From positions 4,030,001 to 4,094,000 of the forward strand of contig AP019514.1 of NCBI GenBank assembly GCA_007182875.1: 64,000 nt of DNA. The letters run 5' to 3'. Positions 10,068 through 20,391 of this stretch are shown here, piece after piece. The position numbers and the translations under genes are program-made. How positions within the stretch are numbered: the stretch's first letter is position 1; each line of letters begins with the position of its first letter. This DNA is from Vreelandella sulfidaeris (lineage in GTDB: Bacteria > Pseudomonadota > Gammaproteobacteria > Pseudomonadales > Halomonadaceae). The notes under the pieces are model-generated. The model saw nothing but the letters and a program-made list of their open reading frames with translations, had not been told where the DNA came from and ran no database searches.

Positions 10068-10509
10068 CTAGACCACCAGTGGGGCAGAGTGCAGCGCCAG
10101 CGACGCGCTGAGAAACGCTGCCCAGTAGAGGGTTCTTATCGCCGTTGGTGCCTTGGGCGCCAATTACGATTAGGTCGCACTCTCGCTTGCGGGCGAAGCG
10201 TACGATAATCCGCGAAGGCCGCCCGCCTTTCACAAAAGCGCGCACACGAGCACTGTCAGCACCCAGCTCAATAGCATGGGATTTAGCATGCACGGCAATC
10301 TCGGTAGCGTACTCTTTTAGCGCATCGTCCGGTATATTCAGTTGATTAGGCCGCACCATAGAGAGTGAGGCTTCCAGCAGGCTGTGGTGTTTAAACACGC
10401 ATAGCAGATAAAGCTCAGCGCCGGTTAACATCTGCAGGCCTACCGCTTTTTCCAGCGCCTTCAAAGCGCCTTTTGAACCATCCACCGGGACTAAAATGCG
10501 ATTAAACAT
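10068..10509 (-). CDS. teaD: Universal stress protein TeaD, regulator of the ectoine TRAP transporter
   Basis: UspA-fold ATP-binding protein. In Halomonas the teaD product is a nucleotide-binding regulator encoded with the TeaABC transporter. The ATP motif G-x2-G-x9-G-S appears as [15 protein letters not shown]. The open frame runs on to 10033, but a lost base near 10078 would give the usual UspA ending CPTVVV and a stop at 10068. It begins 21 nt after teaC and is the last gene of the tea operon. Confidence 0.85.
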
Positions 10510-10530
10510 TCGCGTACTCCCTTGTGGCTG

Positions 10531-11813
10531 TTAGCGGAAGGCAACATCGCGCAGGAACAGCGCAATTTGCGGGAACATGATCAACAGGGCAGCCGCTAAA
10601 ATCAGCATGAAAATAAACGGCGGCGTACCTTTGATGACATCCCAGTAGGGGCGTTTAAAAATCGCAATCGCGGTAAAAATATCGCACCCAAAGGGCGGGG
10701 TTGCCGAGCCTATCGCCACCTGCAAGGTAATCAAAATACCCACCAGCACAGGATCTAAGCCCGTTGCCGCAATAGCCGGCGCAAAAATAGGCGTTAGCAC
10801 CAAAATGACCACGATCGGATCAACAAACATACAGGCCACAAAGAAGGAGATACAGATGGCAATCAATACACCGGTTGGGCCTGCATCATTGACCCCGACC
10901 GCCTCCAGGATCATTTGCGGAATCTGAGCAAACGAGATAATCCATGAAAAGCCATTACCCACCGCCACCAGAATAAATACCACGGCGGTAATCAAGCCGG
11001 TTGATTTAGCGATGGCGTAAATGTCGTTCATTTTGAGCGAACGGAAGACCACAAACTCAAGCAAAACGGCATACAGTACGCAGGCGGCCGCGGCTTCCGT
11101 TGGGCTGAAGATACCGCCATAAATGCCGCCAACAATGATCACCGGGAAACCGAGTGGCCACAGCGCCTGCTGAACTGCTACTGCACGCTGCTTCCAGCTT
11201 GACTTTTGGTTCGGTGGGCACGTCTTTTACGATGGCGTAAATAATGCTGTAAGTCGAAAACATCAACAGAATCATTAAGCCTGGGCCAATCCCGGCAATA
11301 AACAGCTCACCGATAGAGGTACCCGAAATAACCCCGTAAATAATCATACCAATACTAGGAGGGATCAAAAACGCGATGTCGCTAGCATTAATGATTAGCG
11401 CAAGTGTAAAAGAGTCCGAGTAGCCCGCTTTGAGCATTTTTGGGCGCAGCGGTGAGCCCACAGCCACCACCGTTGCCTGGGTAGAACCCGATACGGCGCC
11501 GAACAGAGTACATGAGGCCGCGGTGCTCACTGCCGCCACCTTTAACATGACCAATAAACGACATCACCATATCAATTAAACGGTTAGCGGATTGCCCGCG
11601 GGTCATGATGTCGGCGGCAAGGATAAACATGGGGACCGCAATAAGCGATGCAGGGCGTATACCCGCCATCATCTGCTGGATCAGCGTATCCATTTGGCCG
11701 AAGCCGTTAAACATCATATAGAAGCCAATTACCGCAGCGGTAATTAACGGGATCATCATAGGAAAGCCCAGCAGCAGCAGGGCAATCATAGTGGAGACCA
11801 TTATTGTCGTCAT
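10531..11813 (-). CDS. teaC: TeaC, large membrane subunit of the ectoine TRAP transporter (frameshifted)
   Basis: DctM-type subunit, about 426 residues and 12 helices, which forms the Na+-driven translocation path for ectoine and hydroxyectoine. Family motifs: SLIAVPMFILAADIM, LIIPPSIGM-type loop seen as FLIPPSIGMIIYGV, GIFSPTEAAAACVLYA, and ATPPFGCDIFTAIAI. Two indels (near 11545 and 11165) cut it into three open frames that join without loss. It follows teaB by 30 nt. Identity rests on its position between teaA/teaB and teaD. Confidence 0.9.
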
Positions 11814-11843
11814 AGCTATTCCCCTAGAGTGCAGTGCTTTGCA

Positions 11844-12423
11844 TCAGACTTCAGTTTCGGTGTCTTTGTAACCATCCACTACGCCCGTCGAGAGATACAC
11901 ATCGTGAGAGGTGAAGTTTTTAACGGCGGTCAGCAAGTATTGAATACCGGTAATCAAAAAAGCCCATCGGCACCCACAGATAAATGATCCACACCGGTAA
12001 GCCCAAGGAGGGCAATACCCGGCCTTTGCTATACAGATCAAGGATATAAACAATCGAATAGTAGAGCAGGAAAAACATCACTAGCGATGTAAACAGCGCG
12101 ATGCAGATCATCAGCACTCTGCGCCCCCCTACCGGCAGCGCATCGTAGATAGCCGACATGCGAATATGACGGCCATGTCGAGCAGCATAACCAATCCCCG
12201 CAAAGGTAATCATAATGATTAAAATCCGGTTTAACTCACCGGAAAACATGATGCTGTTACCAAAGACAAAACGAGCAACCACATTGATGACCGTATTCAG
12301 CGCCATTAGCAAAACACCCATCGCAAGGATCACGGCTTCTATTTTGCTAATTGCAGTGTCGATCATCCCTAGTGCCCCCGGTAAACCGGAGCGATAATCC
12401 CTTTCCATTTCTTCGTCGGTCAT
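11844..12423 (-). CDS. teaB: TeaB, small membrane subunit of the ectoine TRAP transporter (frameshifted)
   Basis: DctQ-type four-helix subunit that pairs with TeaC. Helices at about residues 30-50, 65-85, 105-130 and 145-165; [20 protein letters not shown] is the conserved second-helix region. One extra T in a T-run near 11958 changes the frame; the end reads [18 protein letters not shown] and stops at 11844. AGGAG lies 8 nt before the ATG. A strong terminator separates it from teaA. Confidence 0.88.
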
Positions 12424-12650
12424 GGCCGGACTCCTTTTAACGGCTCTAACGGCATCAGTTGAGTGTCGTCGGCACGATTAACACAGCATTATTCCAGACC
12501 CACCTAGCGCCATTGGGCTAAGAATTAACTCTAGCGTAACGGCATGCCGCTGTAGGTGATTCAACGCTAGATGTACGTAACTCAACAGTAACCTTGTTAA
12601 AACCCGCCCGAATAGCGCGAACCCCGGAGGACTCACACTTTAGTACCGTA

Positions 12651-12678
12651 AAATAAAAGGGGCAGCCTTTGCTGCCCC
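12651..12678 (-). terminator. Hairpin terminator between teaA and teaB
   Basis: On the minus strand GGGGCAGC-AAAG-GCTGCCCC (12659-12678) is followed by TTTTATTT. It lies 42 nt after the corrected teaA stop and 230 nt before teaB. Such a site would let most transcripts end after the binding-protein gene, giving more TeaA than TeaBCD. This is inference from sequence. Confidence 0.8.
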
Positions 12679-12719
12679 TGGGGTAATCCATCCGTGCGAC
12701 TATGCGGCTTAAAGGATGA

Positions 12720-13767
12720 TTACTCGTTGGTTACGGCTTCAAGGTCAAGCTTTAAACTGCTCAAGCAGCTCTTCACCGTCTTCGCCAGTCATTTCCAGGA
12801 AGGCTTCTTCAACCTGTGGGGCACGCTCACGGAAGGCTTGAATTTGCTCTTCGTCCAGACGTGTCACCGTCACTTCATCAGACGCTTCCTGAATTTTCTC
12901 TAGCGACTCCTCGGCCAAACCTTGAATATGCTCAATGGTATGGTCGTAGGCTACTTGTGATGCTTCATCAACCAGTTCCTGGTCTTCTTCGGAAAGGCCT
13001 TCGTAGAAGTCCTGGTTAGCCATCATGGCGGTGGTGAACCAACCATGACCGGTAAACGTCAGGTGCGGAGACACCTCGTACAAACCACCGGACTCAATCC
13101 AGAAAATGGGGTTTTCTTGGCCGTCAATGATGCCGGTCTGCAGACCACCGTATACTTCACCCCACGGTAGCGGCGTCGGCGTTGCGCCGAAGGCGTCGTA
13201 GGTTTCCGTTAGAAGTGGGTTGGTCATCGTACGGATTTTCTTGTTATCCAGCTCCTCCGGCGAGGTGAAAGGCTCGTTAGTGGTAATCACCATTTCGCCT
13301 TCTGGATACATCTGCAGTAGCTCTAGACCTTGCTCGGCGTAAAGCTCTGGGAACATTTCGTTGATGGCTTCACTTTCTTCGAAGAACTCCAGTACGGTGT
13401 CTTCGTCGGTCGGCAGCAGATAGGGAATGAAGAAAATTTGCGCTTCAGGGATAAGAGCGCCGGTAAAACCAGGCGACTGATTCACAAACTGCAGGATACC
13501 GTTTTGCGTCTGCTCCATGATGTCGTCAGACTCACCCAGCTCGCCAAAACGATATACCTGAACTGTGTGGTCGGAATTTTCTTCAATATGTTCTTTAAAA
13601 GCATAGGCAAAGACATCTTGGACGTCGCCTTCATACTCCTCGTGGGCGTAACGCCAGTTGTCTGCTTGTGCGACAGCCGTCATGCCCATTAGCAGTGCAC
13701 CGACGCTTGCGGTCGTCACTAATTTAGTGGTGACAGAGCGGGTAGAAACGGATTTGCTTGCCTTCAT
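12720..13767 (-). CDS. teaA: TeaA, ectoine/hydroxyectoine-binding protein of the TRAP transporter
   Basis: Periplasmic DctP-type binding protein, about 348 residues. Signal peptide VGALLMGMTAVAQA, then mature DNWRYAHEEYEGDVQDVFA, the same start as Halomonas TeaA as I recall it. FGELGESDDIMEQTQNG and PLPWGEVYGGLQTGIIDGQE are typical of the ligand cleft. An indel near 12747 truncates the open frame at LEQFKA; the corrected end is DLEAVTNE with a stop at 12720. ATG 13767 has a GGGGA ribosome site. Expressed under high salinity in relatives. Confidence 0.95.
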
Positions 13768-13856
13768 GCGGAGTTCCCCTTGCAGTGGTAAGCGCGCTGT
13801 ACGAATGCGCAAAAACCTAGATCAGTCTCGCATTTTCATCACGACACTATGATTTA

Positions 13857-13878
13857 TTCGCTAATCGATGTTCGCTAA
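13857..13878. promoter_or_regulatory. Direct repeat upstream of teaA
   Basis: Two identical TTCGCTAA octamers 14 bp apart start to start (13857-13864 and 13871-13878), about 90-110 bp upstream of the teaA start codon. The spacing is a little over one helical turn. They could bind an activator of the osmoregulated operon, or be chance. Confidence 0.3.
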
Positions 13879-13957
13879 CAGCCACTGAAATACTGTTCTT
13901 AAAGGCGTATTAGCGGGCGAATAACGCTAGGTATTTCAAAAACAGCTTAAATCCAGG

Positions 13958-14556
13958 CTAGCGCGCTCCTTGGTAAGGGTCAAGCTGGCAAGTAAGCGTT
14001 TGTATCGAACGAAGCAATGATTCCTGGCGCGTAAAGCTATCGTCAGGCTTAAAAATACTCTTGCCAGAAAAAAGCTGTTTTAGCAGCCATTTAGCAGCAT
14101 TTGGCGGCGTAGTTGAGATAGTTGTTGAGATGTTCGTCACCCGCTGCTCTTCTGCTGACGCTTCCCACACCCATGTTTGCCAACGTTGAAGGTTCTCACG
14201 CTCGGCCATGAGTTCCGCCTGTTTAATGGTTTCACGCAGTGCCGCCACAGACTCACGCTCTGCCGCAGAGGCTTTTAAATCGCGGCGTAATCTTCGCAAT
14301 ACCGCTGTTACATGGCGTTGCCAAAACAACACTGCTCACGCTGATGAGCGAGTGCCGCGGGCTTGGCTTCCAAGCCACATGAGTAAAGCCAACAATGAAA
14401 AAGCAGCTCGCAAACATCGAGGCCGGCTTCCTCTTGTAACGTCAGGCAGGCCGCTTCTACGCCCGGCTTGGCGTAAAGTGTCAGCGCGAAATCCCATAAC
14501 GGTACCTGCTGTAAGCGCTGCAATCGGGTAGAATCAAGCGTCATAGAATCTGGCAT
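13958..14556 (-). CDS. TIGR02444 (DUF2390) family protein (frameshifted)
   Basis: Helical protein of unknown function. The family pattern is PLWDFALTLYAKPGVEAACL near the N-terminus, then GLDVCELLFHCWLYSCG, then WQRHVTAVLRRLRRDLK after a missing G near 14330. Its usual genomic partner is a YheS-like ABC-F ATPase, which here starts 28 nt away on the other strand, so both promoters share this gap. The C-terminal 60 residues look less conserved. Start at 14556 is the likeliest; ATG 14544 is possible. Confidence 0.75.
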
Positions 14557-14584
14557 CGTACGACCCACTTTTTCGGGAGAAGGC

Positions 14585-16560
14585 ATGATCGCACTGCGCC
14601 AAGTCGCCTTGCAACGCGGCACGCAAACGTTACTCGACAACGCGGACGTTACCCTTAACAACGGGGTAAAGGCCGGGATTATCGGGGCAAATGGCGCCGG
14701 CAAATCAAGCCTCTTCAAGCTTCTGCTTGGCGAGCTTGGGCCCGATCAGGGCGAAATTGAAATGAGCGGCGGCCAGCGTATCGCGCATATGGCCCAGGAA
14801 GTCGACGCCCTCGACCGCCCTATCATTGAATATGTACTCGATGGCGACTTAGCACTGCGCCAAGCAGAAGCCGACTTAATGGCCGCCCAGGAAGCCGGGG
14901 AAGCCCACCGCGAAGCTGAACTGCACGGTTTGATTGAAACGCTGGATGGCTACCGTGCAGAGTCACGTGCGGCGCAGCTGCTGGTGGGGCTGGGCTTCGT
15001 CCAGACTGACCTCACCCGCCCGCTCTCGGCGTTTTCAGGCGGCTGGCGAATGCGGGTCAACCTCGCGCGTACGCTGTTTATGCCTTCCGATCTACTGCTG
15101 CTGGATGAGCCCACCAACCACTTGGATCTGGATGCGCTACTGTGGCTGGAGCAATGGCTGACCCGCTACCCTGGCACGCTGCTACTGATTTCCCACGACC
15201 GCGACTTTTTTGGATGCCGTGTGCGATCACATCGTGCATATGCATCATCAAACCTTGGAGCTATATCGCGGCAATTACTCTCAGTTTGAGCGTACCCGCG
15301 CTGAAAAGCTTGCCCTGCAGCAAGCTGAAGCCGCCAAGCAGCAAGCGCGCCGAGAAGAGATCGAGCGCTTTATTGCCCGCTTTAAAGCCCAGGCAACCAA
15401 GGCCAAGCAGGCCCAGAGCCGGGTCAAAATGCTTGAGCGCATGGAAGATATTGCCGTCGCCCACGTGGACTCCCCCTTTCCACTTCACCTTACCGGCCGC
15501 CGATAAAACCTCACGCCCGCTGCTGGTGTTGGATCAGGCGCAGCTAGGCTATCGCGGTAAAACGGGCGATGGGAGTGACGACAACATCCAATTGGACAAG
15601 GTCAACGTTACGCTACTGCCCGGCAGTCGCATTGGCCTGTTAGGCCCCAACGGGGCGGGTAAATCGACGCTGATCAAGTCACTCACTGGCGAGCTTGAGC
15701 TACTCAATGGCAAGCGCGTCCCCGGCGAGCACTTGGCGATTGGTTACTTTGCCCAGCACCAGCTTGAAGGACTAGATGTTTCATCGACGCCTTTTGTCCA
15801 TGTGCAGCGCCTCTCTCCACTGCCAGCGATCAGGAGATTCGCAACTTCCTGGGCGGCTTTGGTTTTAAGGGTGACGACGCCTTCGGCAAAGTCGCCAACT
15901 ACTCTGGTGGTGAAAAAGCCCGCTTGGCACTAGCCCTCGTCGCTTGGCAAAAACCTAACCTGCTGCTGCTTGATGAACCCACCAACCACCTGGATCTGGA
16001 GATGCGCGAAGCGCTGACCCAAGCGCTGGCCAGCTTCGAGGGTACGGTTATTCTGGTCTCCCACGACCGCCACTTATTGCGCGCAACGGTCGATGAGTTT
16101 TGGAAGGTGGCGGATAACCGCGTCGAGCCTTTCGATGGCGATTTGGAAGACTACCGGGTTTGGCTGAAAGCGCGCCTGGAAGAGAGCCGCCGCGACTCGC
16201 GGCGAAAAGGCCGAGCGGCAGAACCAGCAACCCAGCGGCGACAGTCGCGAAGCACGCAAGGCGTCACGCAAAGCAGCCGCTGAGCTACGCGAGAAGCTTC
16301 GTCCACTGAAAAAGCAGCGCGATCAGGCGGAAAAAGCCATGGAAAATGCTCAGCAGGCCCTTGAGGCCGTCGAGCAAGTGCTAGCAGACCCTGAGCTTTA
16401 CACTGATAGTGCGCGTAAAACCGAACTGACCAAGACGCTTAGCCAGCAAGCTGAGATTAAAGCGCGCCTGGACGAAGCCGAACGACAGTGGCTTAGCGCC
16501 GAAGAGTCATTGGAGGCAATGGAAGCAGAGCTACTGGCCAGCGAAGAGACGACTGGTTAG
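14585..16560 (+). CDS. ABC-F ATPase, YheS-like (multiply frameshifted)
   Basis: Soluble tandem ATPase of the ABC-F family, which acts on ribosomes. Domain 1: Walker A GANGAGKSS, signature SGGWRMR, Walker B LLLLDEPTNHLD. A linker rich in K, R, Q and E (about 15290-15440) is followed by domain 2: GPNGAGKST, YSGGEKARLALA, LLLLDEPTNHLD. A C-terminal coiled coil covers the last 110 residues. Breaks near 15208, 15478, 15815 and 16200 give five open frames that reconstruct one protein of about 655 residues. GGAGAAGG precedes the ATG. YheS is a better fit than EttA or Uup because of the TIGR02444 neighbour. Confidence 0.88.
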
Positions 16561-16575
16561 CGTCCTGCTTGGCTG

Positions 16576-17014
16576 CTAGCTTTCTAGTAAAAACGTGACC
16601 GGGCCATCATTGATCAATGCCACCTGCATATCGGCGCCAAATTCACCGGTCGCCACCTGCGACCAGGCAGCACGGGCCTGTTTAACCAGCAAATCGAATA
16701 GCGCCTCGCCCTGTGCAGGGGGGGGCAGCGCTGGAGAAACTAGGCCGCAGCCCTTTGCGGGTATCCGCCGCCAGGGTGAACTGGGAAACAAGCAGCAAAC
16801 CGCCGTTCACCTGCTGCAGGTTTTGATTCATTTTGCCCTCGGCATCACTGAATACTCGGTAGTGAAGCAGTTTATGCAGCAATTTTTCCACACTGGCCGC
16901 GTCATCGTGTTTCTCCACGCCTATCAGCGCCAGCAGACCATGATCAATACTACCGACAACCTTGCCTTCCACTTCAACACTAGAGCGCTTTACCCGCTGA
17001 ATGAGTGCCTTCAC
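16576..17014 (-). CDS. dtd: D-aminoacyl-tRNA deacylase Dtd (frameshifted)
   Basis: Hydrolyses D-amino acids, and Gly-tRNA(Ala), mischarged onto tRNA. 145 residues when joined. Catalytic motifs: [12 protein letters not shown] and the NxGPVT motif [11 protein letters not shown] at the C-terminus; N-terminal [16 protein letters not shown] is typical. The frame breaks in a run of eight G (plus strand) near 16718-16725. Convergent with the ABC-F gene, separated by 15 nt. Confidence 0.92.
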
Positions 17015-17127
17015 AGTGCCACTCCTCGGCTAACAAACGGACAGTGTAACGACCGTTAGTTAATTTTTCCTAGCAGTACATAGAGAACGCTTTTACTTGT
17101 GCTAACGAGTTGGATTAGCAATTTGGA

Positions 17128-17996
17128 TTACCAAGCACGGCAGAGCATCAAATCGCAGTGCGGCTCACACAGCAGCATCTCGGTTAGCTGGCTTACGTGG
17201 TGGGGTTGCCCACGGCTGCCGATCATGACGAGATCGGGCGAATGGCGTTTCATATAGGCCTGTAGCACATCACAGGGTGCGCCCTGCTCTAGCACCAATT
17301 CAACGTCAGGTACCCCGTCTAGTTCGCTCATCAGGCTATCAACCTCGTTAGTCAGCTGTTCGCGCAAACGCTGCAGTTCATGCTCGCGCCAGTGGGCGTA
17401 ATACGCCTGTGAGCCTAACTCACGCTCACCAGGCAGTGTCCAGGCGTGCAGTAAGGTCAGCGTGGCATCAGGAAAGCGAATCAGCGCTTCTTTTAAAGTA
17501 TGCCGCGCGGTCAGTGAAAAATCGATGGGTACTAAAATATGCTGCCAGGGCTGGGTAGGCTGGTAGGAAGCCACTACCACCGGGCAGGGGCACTATGCAG
17601 CACACGCATCAATATAGTGCCCACCAGCAGGTCTTTTGACCACGTTTACGATGCATGCCCAGCACAATCAATTCGGCTTTGCGCTCATGGGCTTCGCGAA
17701 TAATCTCGACGTGGGGAGAGCCGGTCACGGTTTGGATCAGCGTTTTCGGTGCCTCTAGGGCGTAATCTTCGCGTAAATCCGTCAACACAGTAGTGATGTC
17801 TTCCACCACCGCACTCTCTACATCAAGCAGGACACGCCGTGGAAGGTACGGGTCCAACACATGCAGTACATCAAGCTGAACCCCCCTGGGCGTAGGCCAA
17901 ACGTAACGCCCGAGCAAAGGCGGCGCGATTATCAGCAGAAAGATCGGTGGCAAACAGAATGGTACTTGGAACAGTACTTGGAACGGTGCGAGGCAT
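17128..17996 (-). CDS. Tandem universal stress protein (two UspA domains, frameshifted)
   Basis: UspE-like protein with two UspA domains in series. Domain 1 starts TILFATDLSADNRAAFARAL and has ELIVLGMHRKRGQK; domain 2 starts HILVPIDFSLTARHTL and has LVMIGSRGQPHHVSQ, a shortened nucleotide loop. Indels near 17883, 17635 and 17590 split it into two apparent ORFs, but the reading frame joins the domains through APCPVVVASYQ. GAGGAG lies upstream of ATG 17996. Role in stress survival is by family only. Confidence 0.78.
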
Positions 17997-18094
17997 GGCG
18001 AAACGCTCCTCAGCCGATTGACTCAGCTTTATAAGTCGTTAAGCAAACACTCCTCAGCATGGTGTGCAATCTCTTTTCCCGCAAGCTACCTGCT

Positions 18095-18122
18095 ACTCTC
18101 GTTTTTACTCTCGTTTTTACTC
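18095..18122. repeat. Tandem 12-bp repeat between thiD and the stress protein
   Basis: ACTCTCGTTTTT occurs twice back to back (18095-18118) followed by ACTC. It lies in the 140-nt spacer after thiD and before the tandem stress protein. It may be part of that gene's promoter region. No function recognised. Confidence 0.5.
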
Positions 18123-18137
18123 GCGTTGTACGCCGTC

Positions 18138-18968
18138 TTACCACCATGCGTGAAAATGATGCACTGGCCCACGTCCTTTACCCACGTTTAAACGCACGCT
18201 CGCCTCGAGCGCTGCATGTAGCCAGCGTTTGGCATCGCCAATGGCCGCCACTGGCGCGTTAGCGTTTGCCTGGACAGGTAGTTTCGCCAAACAAGCGGCA
18301 ATCGCCGAGGAGAGCGCACAGCCGGTGCCATGCAAATTGTCTGTGTCGATACGCGAGGCGGGCAACCATTCATGGCCGTTAGGTGTTGCCAGCAGGTCCG
18401 GACAAGTAGCCCCCCGCAAATGGCCGCCTTTCAATACCACATAGGGCGCACCCAACTGCGTTAGTCCCGGCAGCATCGCCTCCATGGCGTCTAAGCTCGT
18501 AGGTGAGGGAGAATCGAGCAGCACCGCTGCTTCCGGTAGGTTGGGTGTAATTACATCAGCGAGCGGCACCAGAATATCGCGCACGGCGCGAATACCGGCG
18601 TCATCAACCAGGATATCACCGCTCTTGGCGACCATTACCGGGTCGAGCACGATCCAACGTGGACGGCGCTGACGCAACACATCGGCAATCACCTCGGCGA
18701 CTTCGCGGCTTGCCACCATGCCTATTTTAACTGCGTCCAGCTCGACATCATCCAGCAGATGCTCTAACTGCTCGCGAATGGCTTGGGGAGCAACGGGATA
18801 AACCGAGGCTACGCCGCAGGTATTTTGAGCGATCACCGCGGTAATCACGTTGGTGCCGTAAACGCCGAGCGCTGAAAAGGTTTTCAAATCGCCCTGTAAA
18901 CCAGCCCCGCCTGACGGGTCCGAGCCAGCGATGGTAAGTACATTACGAAGACGGGAATTGTTAGACAT
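18138..18968 (-). CDS. thiD: Hydroxymethylpyrimidine/phosphomethylpyrimidine kinase ThiD
   Basis: Phosphorylates HMP to HMP-PP for thiamine synthesis. 276 residues, intact, ribokinase-like fold. Seen: TIAGSDPSGGAGLQGDLKTF near the N-terminus, VLDPVMVAKSGD, VITPNLPEAAVLL, LKGGHLRG, and the catalytic anion hole/aspartate-type motif LHGTGCALSSAIAA. It stands alone, 16 kb from thiSG. No thiE is adjacent. Confidence 0.94.
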   Translation of the reverse strand: MSNNSRLRNVLTIAGSDPSGGAGLQGDLKTFSALGVYGTNVITAVIAQNTCGVASVYPVAPQAIREQLEHLLDDVELDAVKIGMVASREVAEVIADVLRQRRPRWIVLDPVMVAKSGDILVDDAGIRAVRDILVPLADVITPNLPEAAVLLDSPSPTSLDAMEAMLPGLTQLGAPYVVLKGGHLRGATCPDLLATPNGHEWLPASRIDTDNLHGTGCALSSAIAACLAKLPVQANANAPVAAIGDAKRWLHAALEASVRLNVGKGRGPVHHFHAWW

Positions 18969-19058
18969 GAGGCTCCTTCACGACAAAATCGTCAGTATTT
19001 GCCTAGGATACCCAAGCTGCGCGTCTTATGCTGCCGAAAACGTACATGCCAAACACCC

Positions 19059-19079
19059 AAAAAGCCGCCCGAAGGCGGC
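19059..19079 (-). terminator. Terminator after the TakP-like gene
   Basis: GCCGCC-TTCG-GGCGGC on the minus strand followed by TTTTTGGG. It lies 27 nt beyond the stop of the binding-protein gene at 19106 and would end the dctQ-dctM-takP transcript. Confidence 0.8.
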
Positions 19080-19105
19080 TCGTTCTGTGCGTCAAGCAAG
19101 ACAAA

Positions 19106-20218
19106 CTATTGAGTTGCGTCGCCTTCCGGGTTGCGGGCGTTGTAGTACGCCTGTTCGGAGATGGCGTGGTAATCCTCGACCTTCTCCTGGAACGCTTGAT
19201 AAGAGTCATAGATACGCGTGGCTAATTCGCTTGATTCCGCCAGCTCGGCCACCACATCTTGCGAGTGCTCACGCGCTTGAGCAAGCACATCGTCAGGAAT
19301 GCGGCGTAGCTCAACGTCGTGCTCGTTCACTAGTGTTTCTAGCGCATCGTTGTTCCGTGCGGTGTATTCATCCAACACGCTTTGGTTAACGTCACTGATA
19401 GCAGTCCGCAGGATCGCCTGAAGATCGCCTGGTAGCTCCGCCCAAGCCTCTTCGTTAACGATCGCCTCAAACATGACTGTCGGCTCGTGCCAGCCGGGGT
19501 AGTAGTAGTAATCCGCCGCCTGGTGCAGGCCAAAGGCTAAATCGTTGTAGGGGCCGATCCACTCGGTAGCATCAATGGCACCGGACTGCAGCGAGGTGAA
19601 TATCTCGCCGCCCGGCATGTTCACAATCGCTACACCCATGCGGTTCATTACTTCACCGCCCAGGCCGGGCATACGCATTTTCAAACCATCAAGATCATCA
19701 ACCGAATTGATCTCTTTGTTGTACCAGCCGCCCATCTGTACACCCGATGCCCCGGCCACCAACACGTCAACACCGAACTCATCGTAAAGCTCGTTCCACA
19801 ATTCCATACCACCGCCGAAGCTTAACCAGGCGTTCATTTCCTGGGCGTTCATGCCAAACGGTACAGCGGCGAAAAACTGAGCAGCGGGGGCCTTGCCTTT
19901 CCAGTAATAGGAGGCAGAGTGTCCCAGCTCAGCAGTGCCGTCGGAAACGGCGTCAAACACTTCAAAGCCCGGCACTAACTGACCAGCACCAAACACTTCG
20001 ATGGTCAGTCGGCCATCCGACATTTCATCGACCAACTGCGATAGGCGTTCAGGGCCTTGGCCAACGCCAGGAAAATTCTTCGGCCAGGACGTCACCATTT
20101 TCCAACGGAATTCGTCCTCTTGGGCCTGAGCTTGGTTATCAAAACTGGATACCACCAACAAGCTGGCCGACAGGGCGGTCGTCATGGCGATGGCGGCAGG
20201 TATTGCTTTGGCTTTCAT
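19106..20218 (-). CDS. TRAP transporter binding protein, TakP-like
   Basis: Periplasmic binding protein of the TRAP subfamily that includes Rhodobacter TakP (alpha-keto acids). 370 residues, intact, signal peptide ending near SSFDNQAQAQ. Mature start FRWKMVTSWPKNFPGVGQG and the cleft segment SLQSGAIDATEWIGPYND are typical of that subfamily, whose members can form helix-swapped dimers. It is the last gene of its operon, downstream of dctQ and dctM. The keto-acid substrate is inferred from family resemblance. Confidence 0.85.
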   Translation of the reverse strand: MKAKAIPAAIAMTTALSASLLVVSSFDNQAQAQEDEFRWKMVTSWPKNFPGVGQGPERLSQLVDEMSDGRLTIEVFGAGQLVPGFEVFDAVSDGTAELGHSASYYWKGKAPAAQFFAAVPFGMNAQEMNAWLSFGGGMELWNELYDEFGVDVLVAGASGVQMGGWYNKEINSVDDLDGLKMRMPGLGGEVMNRMGVAIVNMPGGEIFTSLQSGAIDATEWIGPYNDLAFGLHQAADYYYYPGWHEPTVMFEAIVNEEAWAELPGDLQAILRTAISDVNQSVLDEYTARNNDALETLVNEHDVELRRIPDDVLAQAREHSQDVVAELAESSELATRIYDSYQAFQEKVEDYHAISEQAYYNARNPEGDATQ

Positions 20219-20266
20219 AGGGTAACCCTCTTACTTTCTATTATTACTATTATGGGTGGGAAGACG

Positions 20267-20291
20267 CCATCTAGCGCAATGCGCTAGATGG
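20267..20291. repeat. Perfect 25-nt palindrome between dctM and the binding-protein gene
   Basis: CCATCTAGCGCA-A-TGCGCTAGATGG forms a 12-bp perfect inverted repeat about 50 nt upstream of the TakP-like start codon, in the 173-nt gap after dctM. No T-run follows on the coding strand, so it is not a standard terminator. It may stabilise the downstream mRNA or be an operator. Confidence 0.6.
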
Positions 20292-20391
20292 TTTGTTACA
20301 AGCCGTTATTTGTTAGCTTAACTTTTTTTAAGTAAGGTTGCCATTTCCTTGCGTTGATAGCAGCGATGCTTTTCAACTTATCGTCAGTCCA

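Noticed and set aside
12424-12719. Small gene between teaA and teaB
   Set aside because: Only the terminator hairpin and AT-rich sequence are seen; open frames there are short and antisense.
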